A stretch of DNA of 64,000 nt from an uncultured Caulobacterales bacterium (lineage in GTDB: Bacteria; Pseudomonadota; Alphaproteobacteria; Caulobacterales; Caulobacteraceae), in NCBI GenBank assembly GCA_903884425.1, contig CAISEP010000016.1, positions 124,001 to 188,000 on the forward strand, in the 5' to 3' direction. Both the position numbers and the translations under genes were made by a program. Positions 8,822 to 17,850 of the stretch are shown here, one piece after another. Within the stretch, counting starts at the first letter, position 1; each line of letters opens with the position of its first letter. The notes beneath the pieces were generated by a model, which searched no databases, had not been told where the DNA came from, and saw only the letters and a program-made list of their open reading frames with translations.

Positions 8822-9856
8822 CTATTGCGGAGTTGCCGGTGTAGGCGCCTGAATGGCCGCCTGGGCCGCGGCCTTGGCCTGGATCATGGCCTGGGCATCG
8901 GTGCCGAGCTTGTCGATCGCCGTCTGCGGATTGGCCAGGGGGCCGACCAGCCCTCCCGCCCCATAGGCATAGAAGGCGGACGGGTCCGACACGTCCAGCA
9001 CCAGGCCCCGGCCCAGGGGCGCGCGCAGGGCCTCCCCCGTCTTCATCTGGCGGGCGAAGAACACCTGCTTGTCCGGACGGCGCACCACCAGCAGGGCCGA
9101 CTTCCGGGCCTGGACCAGTATGCCCGGCACCCCGGCGGACGCCCCGAAGATCGGGCCGCGGGCCTCGAACGGTGCCCCGGCGGCGGCCTCGTCCAGCCCA
9201 CCTGTCTCGGCCTTGGCCGACGCCGTCATGGGGGCGATCACGTTCTCGAGCCCCGGCGTCACGTAAGGCGCGGGGGTGGTGGATTCCGCGGGCGGTGCCG
9301 TGGGGGCCCCCAGCGCAAAGGCCCCGTTGGTCTTGGGCGGCGGCGGCGGGGCATCGAACATCCGGTCCGCGGCAGCGGTGGAGGTGGGGGTGGGATCGGC
9401 CAGGGAAATGACCCGCTGGACCACGTTCCAGACCACCACGGCCCCGATGAGGCCGGCGACGGCGAGGGTGACCATCGGCCGGCTGGCCTCGCTCTCGTGC
9501 TTGACGCCGACGGGGGCGCGCAGCGGCTCCTGCCGCTCGGGATGTTCCTGCTTGAAGCGGGCCAGCGCCAGTTCGCCGTCGAGCCCGAGCGCCTTGGCAT
9601 AGGCCCTGACATAGCCCAGGGCGAAGGGTCGGGACGGCAGGGCGGACATGTCGCCGTTCTCGATGGCGGCGAGGTAGGACTTGCGGATGCGGGTTGTGGA
9701 GGCCAGCTCCACCAGGCCCCAGCCCCGATGGTCGCGGACGGCGCGGAGATAGAGGCCCAGCTGGTCATAGGCTTCCGGAGTCGGGCCGACACGATCGCCC
9801 AGAGGGTCGACCAAACGCAGTGCCGGACTGACATGACCCGCTTCCGACGGCGCCAT
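8822..9856 (-). CDS. rodZ: RodZ-like helix-turn-helix membrane protein
   Basis: 344 residues in three parts: a cytoplasmic Xre-type HTH (residues about 28-95: LGLYLRAVRDHRGWGLVELA, RKSYLAAIENGDMSALPSR, GYVRAYAKALGLD), one membrane segment (MVTLAVAGLIGAVVVWNVV), and a periplasmic Pro/Ala-rich linker leading to a C-terminal beta domain of DUF4115 type. RodZ links MreB to the cell-wall elongation machinery. Position next to ispG supports the assignment. The 123-base gap to ptsP is unusually AT-rich (AAAATTAACAGATAATAG on the plus strand) and probably holds the promoter. Confidence 0.85.
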   Translation of the reverse strand: MAPSEAGHVSPALRLVDPLGDRVGPTPEAYDQLGLYLRAVRDHRGWGLVELASTTRIRKSYLAAIENGDMSALPSRPFALGYVRAYAKALGLDGELALARFKQEHPERQEPLRAPVGVKHESEASRPMVTLAVAGLIGAVVVWNVVQRVISLADPTPTSTAAADRMFDAPPPPPKTNGAFALGAPTAPPAESTTPAPYVTPGLENVIAPMTASAKAETGGLDEAAAGAPFEARGPIFGASAGVPGILVQARKSALLVVRRPDKQVFFARQMKTGEALRAPLGRGLVLDVSDPSAFYAYGAGGLVGPLANPQTAIDKLGTDAQAMIQAKAAAQAAIQAPTPATPQ

Positions 9857-9966
9857 TGCGAGCTACACCCCTACCAACTCCACAAGGCCGCGCCGCGCGG
9901 GCGGCGGGCCCCAGAAACGATCCATCCTGCAACGGAGACGCCGGAAAAATTAACAGATAATAGCCC

Positions 9967-9989
9967 TAAAAACAACGCGCTATAGAGCG
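9967..9989 (-). terminator. weak candidate terminator after ptsP
   Basis: Read on the minus strand, a short stem CGCT/AGCG around CTAT at the ptsP stop is followed by TTGTTTTTA. The stem is only four base pairs, so this is a weak call; the gap to rodZ may serve mainly as promoter. Confidence 0.25.
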
Positions 9990-12241
9990 ACATTTAGTTT
10001 ACGGGCCAGCGTCTCGATCTCGTTGCGAACCGATCCGGAGCTGCCTTTCAAGAAGCCTGCCATGCTGCGGCGGGCCGCTTCCCGGTCGGCGGACAGGATC
10101 ATCCGCTTCACCGGACCGACCCCGGCGGGCGGCACGGACAGCCGCTCGAACCCAAGCGCGATCAGGGCGAAGGCCTCCAGCGGGCGCCCCGCCAGCTCCC
10201 CGCAGACCGACACCGGCGTGCCCGTCTCCGCGCAGGCGTCGCAGATGGTCTTCAGCACCCGCAGCGCCGGGGGGGACAGGGGATCGTACCGATCCGACAC
10301 GCGGGCGTTGCCCCGGTCCGCGGCGAACAGGTACTGCAGTAGGTCGTTGGTGCCGACGGAGACGAAGTCGGTCATGGGCAGCAGCGCGTCCAGGTGCCAG
10401 ATCAGGGACGGGGCCTCGATCATCGCCCCCACCCGGATGGAGGCGGGGGGCGTGCGGCCCCGGCGCTCCGCCCAGGCCAGCTCATGGTCCACATGGGCCC
10501 GGGCCTGGCGGAACTCGTCCACCGAGGCGATCAGCGGGAACATGATGTAGAGTTCCTGCCCCCGGGCGGCCGAAATCAGCGCGCGGAGCTGCATGCGCAG
10601 CAGGGCCGGACGGTCCAGCCCCATGCGCACGGCCCGCCAGCCCAGCGCCGGATTGTCCTCCCGCTGGGCCTCCATGTAGGGCAGCACCTTGTCGCCGCCG
10701 AGATCGAGGGTGCGGAAGATCACCGGCTTGCCCGCCGCCGCCTCCAGCACCTTTTCGTAGAGGGCCGTCTGGGCGTTCAGGCGGGGCAGCTCCTCGGCCA
10801 CCATGAACTGGAACTCGGTGCGGAACAGGCCGATGCCCTCCGCCCCGGTCTCGGTCATGTTCTCCAGGTCGACGGCCAGACCGGCGTTCATCATCAGGGT
10901 GATCTTGCGACCGTCCCTCGTGATGGCCGGGGTATCCTTCAGCTTGGCGAACTCGGCCTTGCGCTGGGCCCGCAGCGCGGCGCGGGCCTCGAAGGCCTCG
11001 ATGACATCGGCCCGGGGGCGCAGGAAGGCGTCCCCCACCTCCGCATCGACGATCACCGCGTCCCCCTGGGACACCCGGTCGCGCAGTCCCGCCAGGCGAC
11101 CGACGCAGGGGATGCCCAGCGCCTTGGCCACAATCGAGGCATGGCTGGCGGCCGACCCCTCCTCCAGCAACAGGCCCTTCAGCTTGGAGCGGTCATATTC
11201 CAGCAGGTCGGCCGGGCCGAGGTTGCGGGCGATGAGGATGGCGTTGTCCGGCAGGTGGCGCTGGACCTGGGTCTCCCCCGACAGGTGGCGCAGCAGGCGG
11301 TCGGCCAGGTCCTCGAGATCGTGCAGGCGTTCGCGCAGGTAGGGGTCGCGGGCTTCCTTCAGCCGGGCCCGGTGCTCCCACCGCGCCCGCTCCACCGCCG
11401 CCTCGGCGGTCAGGCCGGAGCGCACCGCCTCCTCCAGGCCCCGGTTCCAGCCCCGGTCATGGGCGAACAGGCGGTACGTCTCCAGCACCTCGTAGGGCAC
11501 GCCGACCAGGCCGGACTGGCCCTCCAGCATCTCGTCGATCTGGCGGCGAAGGGCCTCCAGAGCCTGGTGCAGGCGGACCTCCTCCTGGGCGGGGTCATCG
11601 GCCAGCAGCTGCTCCGGTGCCACGGGGGCCTCGTGCAGCACCGCCTCGCCGAAGGCCAGGCCCTCGGCAAAGCGCACGCCCTTCATCCGCTCGGGCTTGT
11701 GCGGCGCCAGCTCGACGTCCTTCAGCTCCTCCTGGTCCACCAGTTCCCCGGCGGCGACCATTTCGGAGAGCACCATGGCGATGGTCTGCAGGTCCTCGAC
11801 CTCGTCCTCGCCATAGACCCTTGCCGTGCGGTTCTGCACCACCAGGGCCCCGACGGTGCGACCGCCGCGGAGCAGCGGCACGCCGAGGAAGGCGTGGAAC
11901 GGATCTTCCCCCGTTTCCGGGCGGTAGGAGAAGGCCGGGTGCAGCGGGGCTTCCGACAGGTTCAGGGGTCGGCCGAGGCGGACGATCTCCCCCACCAGAC
12001 CCTCGCCGGGCTTCATCCGGGTCACGTGCACGGCGCCGGGCGCCAGACCCTCCGTGGCGAACAGCTCCATGTCGCCGGTGGCGCGGCGCAGATAGATGGA
12101 ACACACTTCGGCGACCATGGAGGCGGCGATGATGCGGACCACCATGTCCAGGCGACCCTGGGCGGGTCCGCCCCCGGCCATCACTTCCCGGATCTGGCGC
12201 AGAAGACTGCGTGGACCGCGCGCGGCCAGTACCCGCTCCAT
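9980..12241 (-). CDS. ptsP: phosphoenolpyruvate-protein phosphotransferase, nitrogen PTS enzyme I (EI-Ntr)
   Basis: A 753-residue protein that autophosphorylates with PEP and donates phosphate to NPr. An N-terminal GAF domain (about 20-165; GEGLVGEIVRLGRPLN, FLGVPLLRGGRTVGALVVQ) marks the nitrogen-PTS form. The phosphohistidine domain carries His367 in GSAASHASIVAKALG. The PEP-binding TIM barrel has GLFRTEFQFM, RTLDLGGDK, GAMIEAPS and SVCGELAG. It senses glutamine through the GAF domain in other alphaproteobacteria and feeds (p)ppGpp and nitrogen control. npr and ptsN are not in this window. Confidence 0.96.
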   Translation of the reverse strand: MERVLAARGPRSLLRQIREVMAGGGPAQGRLDMVVRIIAASMVAEVCSIYLRRATGDMELFATEGLAPGAVHVTRMKPGEGLVGEIVRLGRPLNLSEAPLHPAFSYRPETGEDPFHAFLGVPLLRGGRTVGALVVQNRTARVYGEDEVEDLQTIAMVLSEMVAAGELVDQEELKDVELAPHKPERMKGVRFAEGLAFGEAVLHEAPVAPEQLLADDPAQEEVRLHQALEALRRQIDEMLEGQSGLVGVPYEVLETYRLFAHDRGWNRGLEEAVRSGLTAEAAVERARWEHRARLKEARDPYLRERLHDLEDLADRLLRHLSGETQVQRHLPDNAILIARNLGPADLLEYDRSKLKGLLLEEGSAASHASIVAKALGIPCVGRLAGLRDRVSQGDAVIVDAEVGDAFLRPRADVIEAFEARAALRAQRKAEFAKLKDTPAITRDGRKITLMMNAGLAVDLENMTETGAEGIGLFRTEFQFMVAEELPRLNAQTALYEKVLEAAAGKPVIFRTLDLGGDKVLPYMEAQREDNPALGWRAVRMGLDRPALLRMQLRALISAARGQELYIMFPLIASVDEFRQARAHVDHELAWAERRGRTPPASIRVGAMIEAPSLIWHLDALLPMTDFVSVGTNDLLQYLFAADRGNARVSDRYDPLSPPALRVLKTICDACAETGTPVSVCGELAGRPLEAFALIALGFERLSVPPAGVGPVKRMILSADREAARRSMAGFLKGSSGSVRNEIETLARKLNVAL

Positions 12242-12423
12242 CCCTGTCCGCCTCCTGCCCTCGGGCGTCCTCCATCGGACGCGCCTGTTCTTATAGGATG
12301 GTCTGATACGTCGGTTCCAGACGAGACGTAAGGGGGGCGCAGTCGATGATTGCCACGACAGCGCTGCTGGGTCAGGCTGATTGCGGCGCTCATGCGCGCG
12401 AACGAGGCGAATCGGGGACCAGG

Positions 12424-13932
12424 GTGGATCGTAGAAACCTGTTGAAAACGGCCGTTCTGGCCTCGGGCGGGGCCCTGTCCGGCGCCACCGCCTCCGCCGC
12501 GCGACCGGCAGCCTCCCACGGGGCCCCGGTCATCGCGGCCCCCACCTCTCACGGCCCGCACGCCACGGCCCTGGCCGGGGCCCTGTCGCGGATTGCCGCC
12601 TATGCCGACGCCCACCGGCGGGGCTATGGCCTGCCCGCCCTGACCCTGGTCTGCATCGGCCCGGACGGCTACACCGCCCAGGTGCGCTGCGGCCATGCCA
12701 ATCCGGACAGCCACGCGCCCCTGCGGGCCGATCACCTGTTCCAGATCGGCTCCATCTCCAAGTCCTTCGTGGCCATGTGCATCCACCAGCTGGCGGCGGA
12801 GGGGCGACTGGCCCTGACCGACGACATCCGCACGGCCCTGCCCGGCGTCGCCCTGCCGCCGAGCCCGCCCATCAGCCTCGCCCAGCTGCTGGAGCATTCC
12901 GGCGGCCTGCCGGACGACGCGCCCCTGTTCCCCCGTACCCCGGACGGCCTGCTGTGGTCGGCCTTCCCGCCGGGCTCGGCCTGGTCCTATTCCAACACCG
13001 GCTACGACATGCTGGGCAAGGTGGTGGAGCGGCTGGACGGCACCCTGCTGGCGGTCTCGCTGAAGCGGCGGATCTTCGACCGACTGGGCATGGACGGCGC
13101 CCGGGGGGAGATCATCGCCGCGGACCGGACCCGCTATCCCCAGAGCTATTCCCCCAAGGACCCGGCGGTGGATGCCCGCCCCGGCGGGGCGCTGGCCCCC
13201 GCGGCCTGGGTGAACGTCACCTTCGGTTCCGGCTGCGTCGCGGCGACGACGGGGGACATGGCCAAATGGCTGCGCTATCTCGCCGCGGCCGGTCAGGGGC
13301 ACGGCGCGCCCCTGCTGTCGGACGACCAGGCCCGGGCCTTCACCGCGCCGGGCATTGCCGCGCCGGGCTGGGCGACGACGGGCGCGCACTATGGCGCGGG
13401 CCTCGCCCATGTGCCGGTGGAGGGCCGCACCGTGCTGCACCACACGGGGGGCATGGTGTCCTATTCGTCCTCGATGCATGTGGACCCGGTCGCCGGAGTC
13501 GGCTGCTTTGCCAGCACCAGCAGCGGCGGGCAGGACTATCGCCCCCGCGACCTGACGGCCTATGCCTGCGCGGTCCTGCGCAGCGCCGTCGCGCCGGAGG
13601 CCGGACTGGCCCCGAGCCCGGCCAAGGTGGCCCCGGCCCCGCCGCCCCGGCCGCCGAAGCCCGCCGCGGGGACCGGTGCAGTGCCGCCGGAGCTGGCGGC
13701 CCTGGCCGGGCGCTACGAGAACGACGATCCCTGGACCGGGGCCCTCACCATCGAGGCCCGGGCCGACGGCCTGTACATCGACGGCCAGGCCCCCCTCGAA
13801 CAGCGCCCCGAAGGCTACTGGATCGCCAGGGGCGGGCCCAGCACCGAGCGGTTGTGGTTCGAGCACGTGACCGGCGGCAAGGCCCAGCTCCTGAACCTGT
13901 CCGGGCGGGACTTCATCCGCCGGGACATCTGA
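12424..13932 (+). CDS. Tat-exported serine hydrolase (beta-lactamase class C / PBP4* type)
   Basis: The ORF track starts at 12346, but the GTG at 12424 begins directly with a twin-arginine leader, DRRNLLKTAVLASGGAL, giving 502 residues. The SxxK nucleophile motif is SISK at 110-113, the YxN motif is YSN in WSYSNTGYD, and HTGG near LHHTGGMVSYSS is the KTG-box equivalent. A proline-rich linker (about 400-420) leads to a roughly 80-residue beta-rich C-terminal domain found in related beta-lactamase-fold esterases and D-aminopeptidases. It is probably a periplasmic peptidase or esterase; true beta-lactamase activity is unlikely but not excluded. Confidence 0.87.
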   Translation: MDRRNLLKTAVLASGGALSGATASAARPAASHGAPVIAAPTSHGPHATALAGALSRIAAYADAHRRGYGLPALTLVCIGPDGYTAQVRCGHANPDSHAPLRADHLFQIGSISKSFVAMCIHQLAAEGRLALTDDIRTALPGVALPPSPPISLAQLLEHSGGLPDDAPLFPRTPDGLLWSAFPPGSAWSYSNTGYDMLGKVVERLDGTLLAVSLKRRIFDRLGMDGARGEIIAADRTRYPQSYSPKDPAVDARPGGALAPAAWVNVTFGSGCVAATTGDMAKWLRYLAAAGQGHGAPLLSDDQARAFTAPGIAAPGWATTGAHYGAGLAHVPVEGRTVLHHTGGMVSYSSSMHVDPVAGVGCFASTSSGGQDYRPRDLTAYACAVLRSAVAPEAGLAPSPAKVAPAPPPRPPKPAAGTGAVPPELAALAGRYENDDPWTGALTIEARADGLYIDGQAPLEQRPEGYWIARGGPSTERLWFEHVTGGKAQLLNLSGRDFIRRDI

Positions 13933-14046
13933 TCCGCCGCACCGGCGCAGCATTGTCGGGCGCGGTCTGGACAGCGGGGCATTGACAGGCACCGCGATGC
14001 AAGCCGTTCTGCGGCCCGGTTCTGCGATACTGCCTGAGGGGGCCCC

Positions 14047-14682
14047 ATGATCGTCGTCCACCACCTGAACAATTCCAGGTCCCAGCGGATCGTCTGGCTG
14101 CTGGAGGAGCTCGGCCTCGACTACGAAATCGCGCACCATGCCCGGGATGCGGTCACCCGGCTGGCCCCGCCGGAGCTGCTGGAGGTGCATCCCCTGGGCA
14201 AGTCCCCGGTGATCGAGGACGGCAGCGTCGTGGTCGCCGAATCCGGGGCCATCATCGAATATCTGATCGAGCGGCACGGGAACGGTGCCCTGGCCCCGGC
14301 CCGGGCCTCGGCGGACTGGGTCGCCTATGTGCAGTGGCTGCACTATGCGGAGGGCTCGGCCATGCTGCCGCTGATGCTGGCCCTCTATGCGGGACGCCTG
14401 GGCGACGCCGCCGCCCCCCTGTGGCCGCGGATCCAGGGGGAGATCGCCGCCAATCTCGGCTACATGAACACCGCCGTGACCGGGCGCAGCTTCCTCGTCG
14501 GCGACAGCCTGACCGGGGCGGACATCCAGATCGCCTTCGTGCTGGAGGCGGCTGACGCCAACGGCGTGCTGGCCGCCTATCCGGAAGCCGCGCGCTATCT
14601 GGCAGCCCTGCAGGCCCGCCCGGCCTATCGGCGCAGCGTCCAGAAGGGCGGACCCTATGACCTGGGCGGAAACCGCCGCTGA
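14047..14682 (+). CDS. glutathione S-transferase family protein
   Basis: 211 residues with an N-terminal thioredoxin-like GST domain (VVHHLNNSRSQRIVWLLEELGLDYE, then GKSPVIEDG with the cis-proline, and VAESGAIIEYLIERHG with the GSH gamma-glutamyl-binding ES pair) and an all-helical C-terminal domain with the N-capping motif FLVGDSLTGADI. The serine in NNSRSQR is the likely catalytic residue of this beta/theta-like group. The following gene, a MAPEG protein, is also of a glutathione-related superfamily; there is a 67-base gap. Confidence 0.92.
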   Translation: MIVVHHLNNSRSQRIVWLLEELGLDYEIAHHARDAVTRLAPPELLEVHPLGKSPVIEDGSVVVAESGAIIEYLIERHGNGALAPARASADWVAYVQWLHYAEGSAMLPLMLALYAGRLGDAAAPLWPRIQGEIAANLGYMNTAVTGRSFLVGDSLTGADIQIAFVLEAADANGVLAAYPEAARYLAALQARPAYRRSVQKGGPYDLGGNRR

Positions 14683-14749
14683 CCGGGACGCTTGCGCATT
14701 CCGGGAATGAACGCTCTAGTGTTGCCCTGCAGATCAAGGACCTGAACCC

Positions 14750-15184
14750 ATGGCCGGACACGACGTGATTGCCGGATACAGCGTCATCGCCCTGGTGACG
14801 ATTGCGGCGCTGATCCAGTACTTCCTCATGGGACTGAACGTGGGCCGGGCCCGGGGGCGACTGAACGTGCCGGCCCCCGCCACCCAGGGCCACCCGGAGT
14901 TCGAGCGCCTGTACCGGGTGCAGCTGAACACCCTGGAATGGCTGGTGATCTTCCTGCCCTGCCTGTGGCTGTCGGCGGTCCTCACCTCCGACCTCGGGAT
15001 GCGCGCGACCCTCTGGGTGGCGGGTCTCGGCGTCCTTTGGATCATCGGCCGCTACATCTACAGCGAGGCCTATGTGAAGGACCCGTCCACACGCAGCCGG
15101 GGCTTCGGCATCCAGGCCCTGGCCACCCTGCTGCTGCTGCTCACTTCGCTGGTCGCCGCCGTGGTCAACCTCCTCCCCCAGTGA
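14750..15184 (+). CDS. MAPEG family membrane protein
   Basis: A 144-residue integral membrane protein with four hydrophobic segments (IALVTIAALIQYFLMGLNVG, LEWLVIFLPCLWLSAVL, LWVAGLGVLWIIGRYIYSEAYV, ALATLLLLLTSLVAAVVNLL) and the family signature region HPEFERLYRVQLNTLEW followed by GRYIY. MAPEG proteins (microsomal GST/FLAP-like) act on lipophilic electrophiles or peroxides with glutathione; the bacterial substrate is unknown. Adjacent to a soluble GST on the same strand. Confidence 0.92.
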   Translation: MAGHDVIAGYSVIALVTIAALIQYFLMGLNVGRARGRLNVPAPATQGHPEFERLYRVQLNTLEWLVIFLPCLWLSAVLTSDLGMRATLWVAGLGVLWIIGRYIYSEAYVKDPSTRSRGFGIQALATLLLLLTSLVAAVVNLLPQ

Positions 15185-15227
15185 TCGATTGAGGGGGCGC
15201 GGCAGCGCGGCCCCACGGAACGCAAGC

Positions 15228-15857
15228 GTGTCCCAGCTTCCTGTCGAACCCGCGCGGTTCGTCGTGTTCCTGACGGTGATGGCCAGCCTGGCGTCCGCGC
15301 CGGGGCCGGCGAACCTCTATTCCATCGCCAACGGCATGCATCGCGGGCCCCGGGCCGTGCTGCTCGGCGTGGTCGGCATGAATTCGGCGACCCTGGTCTG
15401 GTTCGTGGCCGCGGCCCTGGGGCTGGGGGCCCTGATGGCCGCTGCGCCGCAGGTCTTCCACCTCCTGACCTATGCGGGGGCCCTCTATCTGGTCTGGCTG
15501 GGGGGCAAGGCGATCCTGGCCGCCTTCGGCAAGGGCGGGGCGGGCGGGGCGCTGAGTGCCCGGGAGGGATCGCCGCTGCTCCAGGGTTTTTCCGTGCAGA
15601 TCGCCAATCCCAAGGCCGTCCTGTTCTTTTCCGCCGTCCTGCCGCCGTTCCTCGACCTGCAGCGGCCGATGGCGCCGCAGCTGGTGATGTTCGCCGCCGC
15701 CACCATCGGCCTCGACCTGATCACCATGACCACCTACGGCCTCGGGGGCGTGGCGCTGGCCACCCGGATGAACGCCCCGGGGTTCCGGAGGGGCTTCAAC
15801 CTGTGCGTCGGGGTGATCCTGATGCTGGCGGCCCTGCTCATCGTCACCCGGCACTGA
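15228..15857 (+). CDS. LysE/RhtB family amino-acid exporter
   Basis: 209 residues from the GTG at 15228. The track's TTG at 15189 adds only a GC-rich non-hydrophobic leader, so I prefer GTG, although neither start has a strong ribosome binding site. The LysE family hallmarks are SAPGPANLYSIANGMHRGPRAVLLGVVG (the ASPGP-type motif after the first segment), YLVWLGGKAIL, and FSVQIANPKAVLFFSAVLPPFL (the NPK signature), with five to six membrane segments. It probably exports an amino acid or related small molecule. Confidence 0.9.
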   Translation: MSQLPVEPARFVVFLTVMASLASAPGPANLYSIANGMHRGPRAVLLGVVGMNSATLVWFVAAALGLGALMAAAPQVFHLLTYAGALYLVWLGGKAILAAFGKGGAGGALSAREGSPLLQGFSVQIANPKAVLFFSAVLPPFLDLQRPMAPQLVMFAAATIGLDLITMTTYGLGGVALATRMNAPGFRRGFNLCVGVILMLAALLIVTRH

Positions 15858-15961
15858 TCGGGCGGACAAGGCCCCGGCACCCGTGCTAGGATGCGCCCCG
15901 AGGACATCGGGCTGGGTGGGGCGAACCCCTGGATGACCTGACCAGACGTAGGAGTTCAATC

Positions 15962-16534
15962 TTGGCGAAGACACTCAAGCACACGGTGATCGCGGCTCTG
16001 GCCTGCGGGGCCCTGTTGGGACTGGCCGGATGCGAGACGGCGACCCCCTATCAGCCCCTGAACACCGCCCACCGGGATGCCGGCGGCTACAGCGACCACC
16101 AGATCGAGGCCAACCGGTTCCAGGTCTCGTTCAGCGGCAATTCGGTCACCTCCCGGGAGACGGTGGAGCGCTACCTCCTGTACCGCTCGGCGGAGCTGAC
16201 CCTGGCCCAGGGCTATGACTGGTTCGCGGCCACCGGCCGCAGCACCGACCGCAAGACCGAGACCTTTGCCGAGCCGGGCCTGGGCTGCGGCTACGGCCCG
16301 GGCTGGTGCGGCGGCTTCTGGGGCCCCCGCTGGCGCTATTATCGCCACGGCGTGTGGGGGGCGTGGGACCCGTGGATGGGCCAGCCGCTGGATGTGATGG
16401 AGATCACCCAGTACACGGCGACGGCGGAGATCGTCATGAACAAGGGCCCCAAGCCGGCCGGGGACATGAATGCCTTCGACGCCCGGGAAGTGCTGCAGCA
16501 CCTGAGCCAGGACCTGCACCGCCCGTCCATCTGA
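15962..16534 (+). CDS. CC0125/CC1285-type lipoprotein
   Basis: 190 residues from a TTG start preceded by TAGGAG. The leader ends in a lipobox (LLGLAGCE), so the mature protein is anchored through Cys. The body has a conserved alpha/beta pattern (ANRFQVSFSGNSVTSRETVERYLLYRSAELTLAQGY, DWFAA) and a Gly/Trp/Tyr-rich loop (GWCGGFWGPRWRYYRHG) before TATAEIVMNKG. This matches the uncharacterised lipoprotein family named after Caulobacter genes CC0125/CC1285; the function is unknown. Confidence 0.82.
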   Translation: MAKTLKHTVIAALACGALLGLAGCETATPYQPLNTAHRDAGGYSDHQIEANRFQVSFSGNSVTSRETVERYLLYRSAELTLAQGYDWFAATGRSTDRKTETFAEPGLGCGYGPGWCGGFWGPRWRYYRHGVWGAWDPWMGQPLDVMEITQYTATAEIVMNKGPKPAGDMNAFDAREVLQHLSQDLHRPSI

Positions 16535-16563
16535 CCAAGGCCCGCCGGAGCCGCTGACACCCC

Positions 16564-17370
16564 ATGGACCATTTTCCCGCCTTCCTGCCCCTGGCGGGTC
16601 GCCGTGTGGTGATCGTCGGCTCGGGCGAGGCGGCCGATGCCAAGGCGCGCCTGTTCGACGGGTCTCCGGCGGTGCTGGTCCGGCTGGAGGTGCCGGACCC
16701 GGCGGTGCTGGCGGCGGCGGACCTGGTGTTCATCGCCCTGCCCGACGGACCGGCGCTGGAGGCCGCCCTCGCCCAGGCGCGGGCCGGCCGGGCCCTGGTC
16801 AATGTTGTGGACCGGCCGGAGCTTTCGGCCTTCACCACCCCCTCGATCCTGGACCGGGGCACGGTGGTGGCCGCCATCGGCACCGGCGGGGCAGCGCCGA
16901 TGCTGGCCACCCGCCTGCGCCAGCAGCTGGAGGCCGTCACGCCCCCCCGGCTGGGTGAGCTGGCCGACTTCCTGCGGGCGCGTCAGGGGCGGATCCGGCA
17001 GCAGTTTCCCGATCTGGTGGCCCGGCGGCGGGTGCTGCGGCGCATCCTGGAGGGCCCGACCGCCGCCGCCGTGCTGGCCGGGGACCTGGACGCCGCACAG
17101 ACGGCCTTCGAGGCTGCCCTGACGGACGCGGCCCCGACCGGTGCTGTCTGGGAGCTGGAGGTCGGTGCCGATGCGGAGGACCTGACCCTGCGGGACGTCC
17201 GGCGGCTGGGGGCCGCGGATCGGCTGTGGCTGGAGGGAGACGTGCCGGACACGGTCCTGGCGCTCGCCCGGCGGGACGCCCCGCGGGCGGTCCGGCCGAC
17301 GGATGCAGAGGTCCGGGCCTGGCTGGCGGCGGGGGAAGTCATCTGTCGCCTGAGGCGCGTGGGCGGCTAG
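16564..17370 (+). CDS. CysG-N-type precorrin-2 dehydrogenase/ferrochelatase with a vestigial SUMT-like tail
   Basis: 268 residues. Residues about 10-125 are the NAD-binding Met8/CysG domain: GRRVVIVGSGEAADAKARL, then VNVVDRPELSAFTTPSILDRG (with the conserved VVD aspartate) and AAIGTGGAAPMLATRLR. Residues about 126-190 are the dimerisation helices. These make siroheme from precorrin-2. Residues 194-268 resemble the start of a uroporphyrinogen methyltransferase domain (DLTLRDVRRLGAADRLWL, VLALARRDAPRAV, VICRLRRVGG), but the GAGPGD glycine loop is gone (VGADAED) and the chain stops at the VRLKGGDP position. So the protein looks like CysG that has lost its catalytic SUMT domain. cobA/cysG partners are not adjacent. 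Confidence 0.85.
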   Translation: MDHFPAFLPLAGRRVVIVGSGEAADAKARLFDGSPAVLVRLEVPDPAVLAAADLVFIALPDGPALEAALAQARAGRALVNVVDRPELSAFTTPSILDRGTVVAAIGTGGAAPMLATRLRQQLEAVTPPRLGELADFLRARQGRIRQQFPDLVARRRVLRRILEGPTAAAVLAGDLDAAQTAFEAALTDAAPTGAVWELEVGADAEDLTLRDVRRLGAADRLWLEGDVPDTVLALARRDAPRAVRPTDAEVRAWLAAGEVICRLRRVGG

Positions 17371-17376
17371 GGGCCG

Positions 17377-17850
17377 TCAGCGCCGGGGACGGTCCCCGTC
17401 GTCATCGGACCGACCGGCCGAGGTGCCGGGGGCGAGGATGGACCGGGCGAGCAGGGTCACCAGCTCAGGATTGCGGAAGGCGATCAGGCCGATGGCCACG
17501 GCGGCCCCTGCGGCCACCACCGGACGCTCCTTGATCATCTCGCTGGCCCGCTCCACCAGATTGGTGCCGTTGAGGTCCAGTCCCTCGAGCCCGAAGGCCC
17601 GCAGGTCGAGGCCCTGGGGCGCGTCCCGTTCGTCAGCGCGCTTCGGCGCGGCGCGGCGGGTGGCGATCAGGGCCACCAGTCCGGCCACGGCGGCGAACAG
17701 GGCCGCCACCACGGCCGAGGCCCCGGCCGGGCCGATCAGCGGCGAGACGAGGGCAAAGACGGTGAAGGCCGCCGCCACCACCGAGACGATCACGGCGGCC
17801 GCCACGGCGGCTCCGGCGGTCACGGTCTTGAGGGTCTGCTCGATGATCAT
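17377..17850 (-). CDS. hypothetical membrane protein, holin-superfamily-III-like arrangement
   Basis: 157 residues: two long hydrophobic segments at the N-terminus (AAVAAAVIVSVVAAAFTVFALVSPLIG; SAVVAALFAAVAGLVALIATR), a basic loop, then an amphipathic region (NLVERASEMIKERPVVAAGAAVAIGLIAF) and a charged C-terminus. It overlaps the preceding gene by four bases (ATGA), so the two are a coupled membrane-protein pair. Similar pairs with YqjD/ElaB-type proteins occur in enterobacteria (yqjD-yqjE), which suggests but does not prove a stress or ribosome-hibernation-related role. Confidence 0.75.
   Translation of the reverse strand: MIIEQTLKTVTAGAAVAAAVIVSVVAAAFTVFALVSPLIGPAGASAVVAALFAAVAGLVALIATRRAAPKRADERDAPQGLDLRAFGLEGLDLNGTNLVERASEMIKERPVVAAGAAVAIGLIAFRNPELVTLLARSILAPGTSAGRSDDDGDRPRR

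Noticed and set aside
12346-12423. Upstream ATG for the serine hydrolase
   Set aside because: It would put 26 non-hydrophobic residues ahead of a perfect twin-arginine signal; GTG 12424 fits export better.
12346-13932. Antibiotic-resistance beta-lactamase call
   Set aside because: The SxxK/YxN/HTG arrangement and extra C-terminal domain match the broad serine hydrolase/esterase group; nothing specific to AmpC enzymes was seen.
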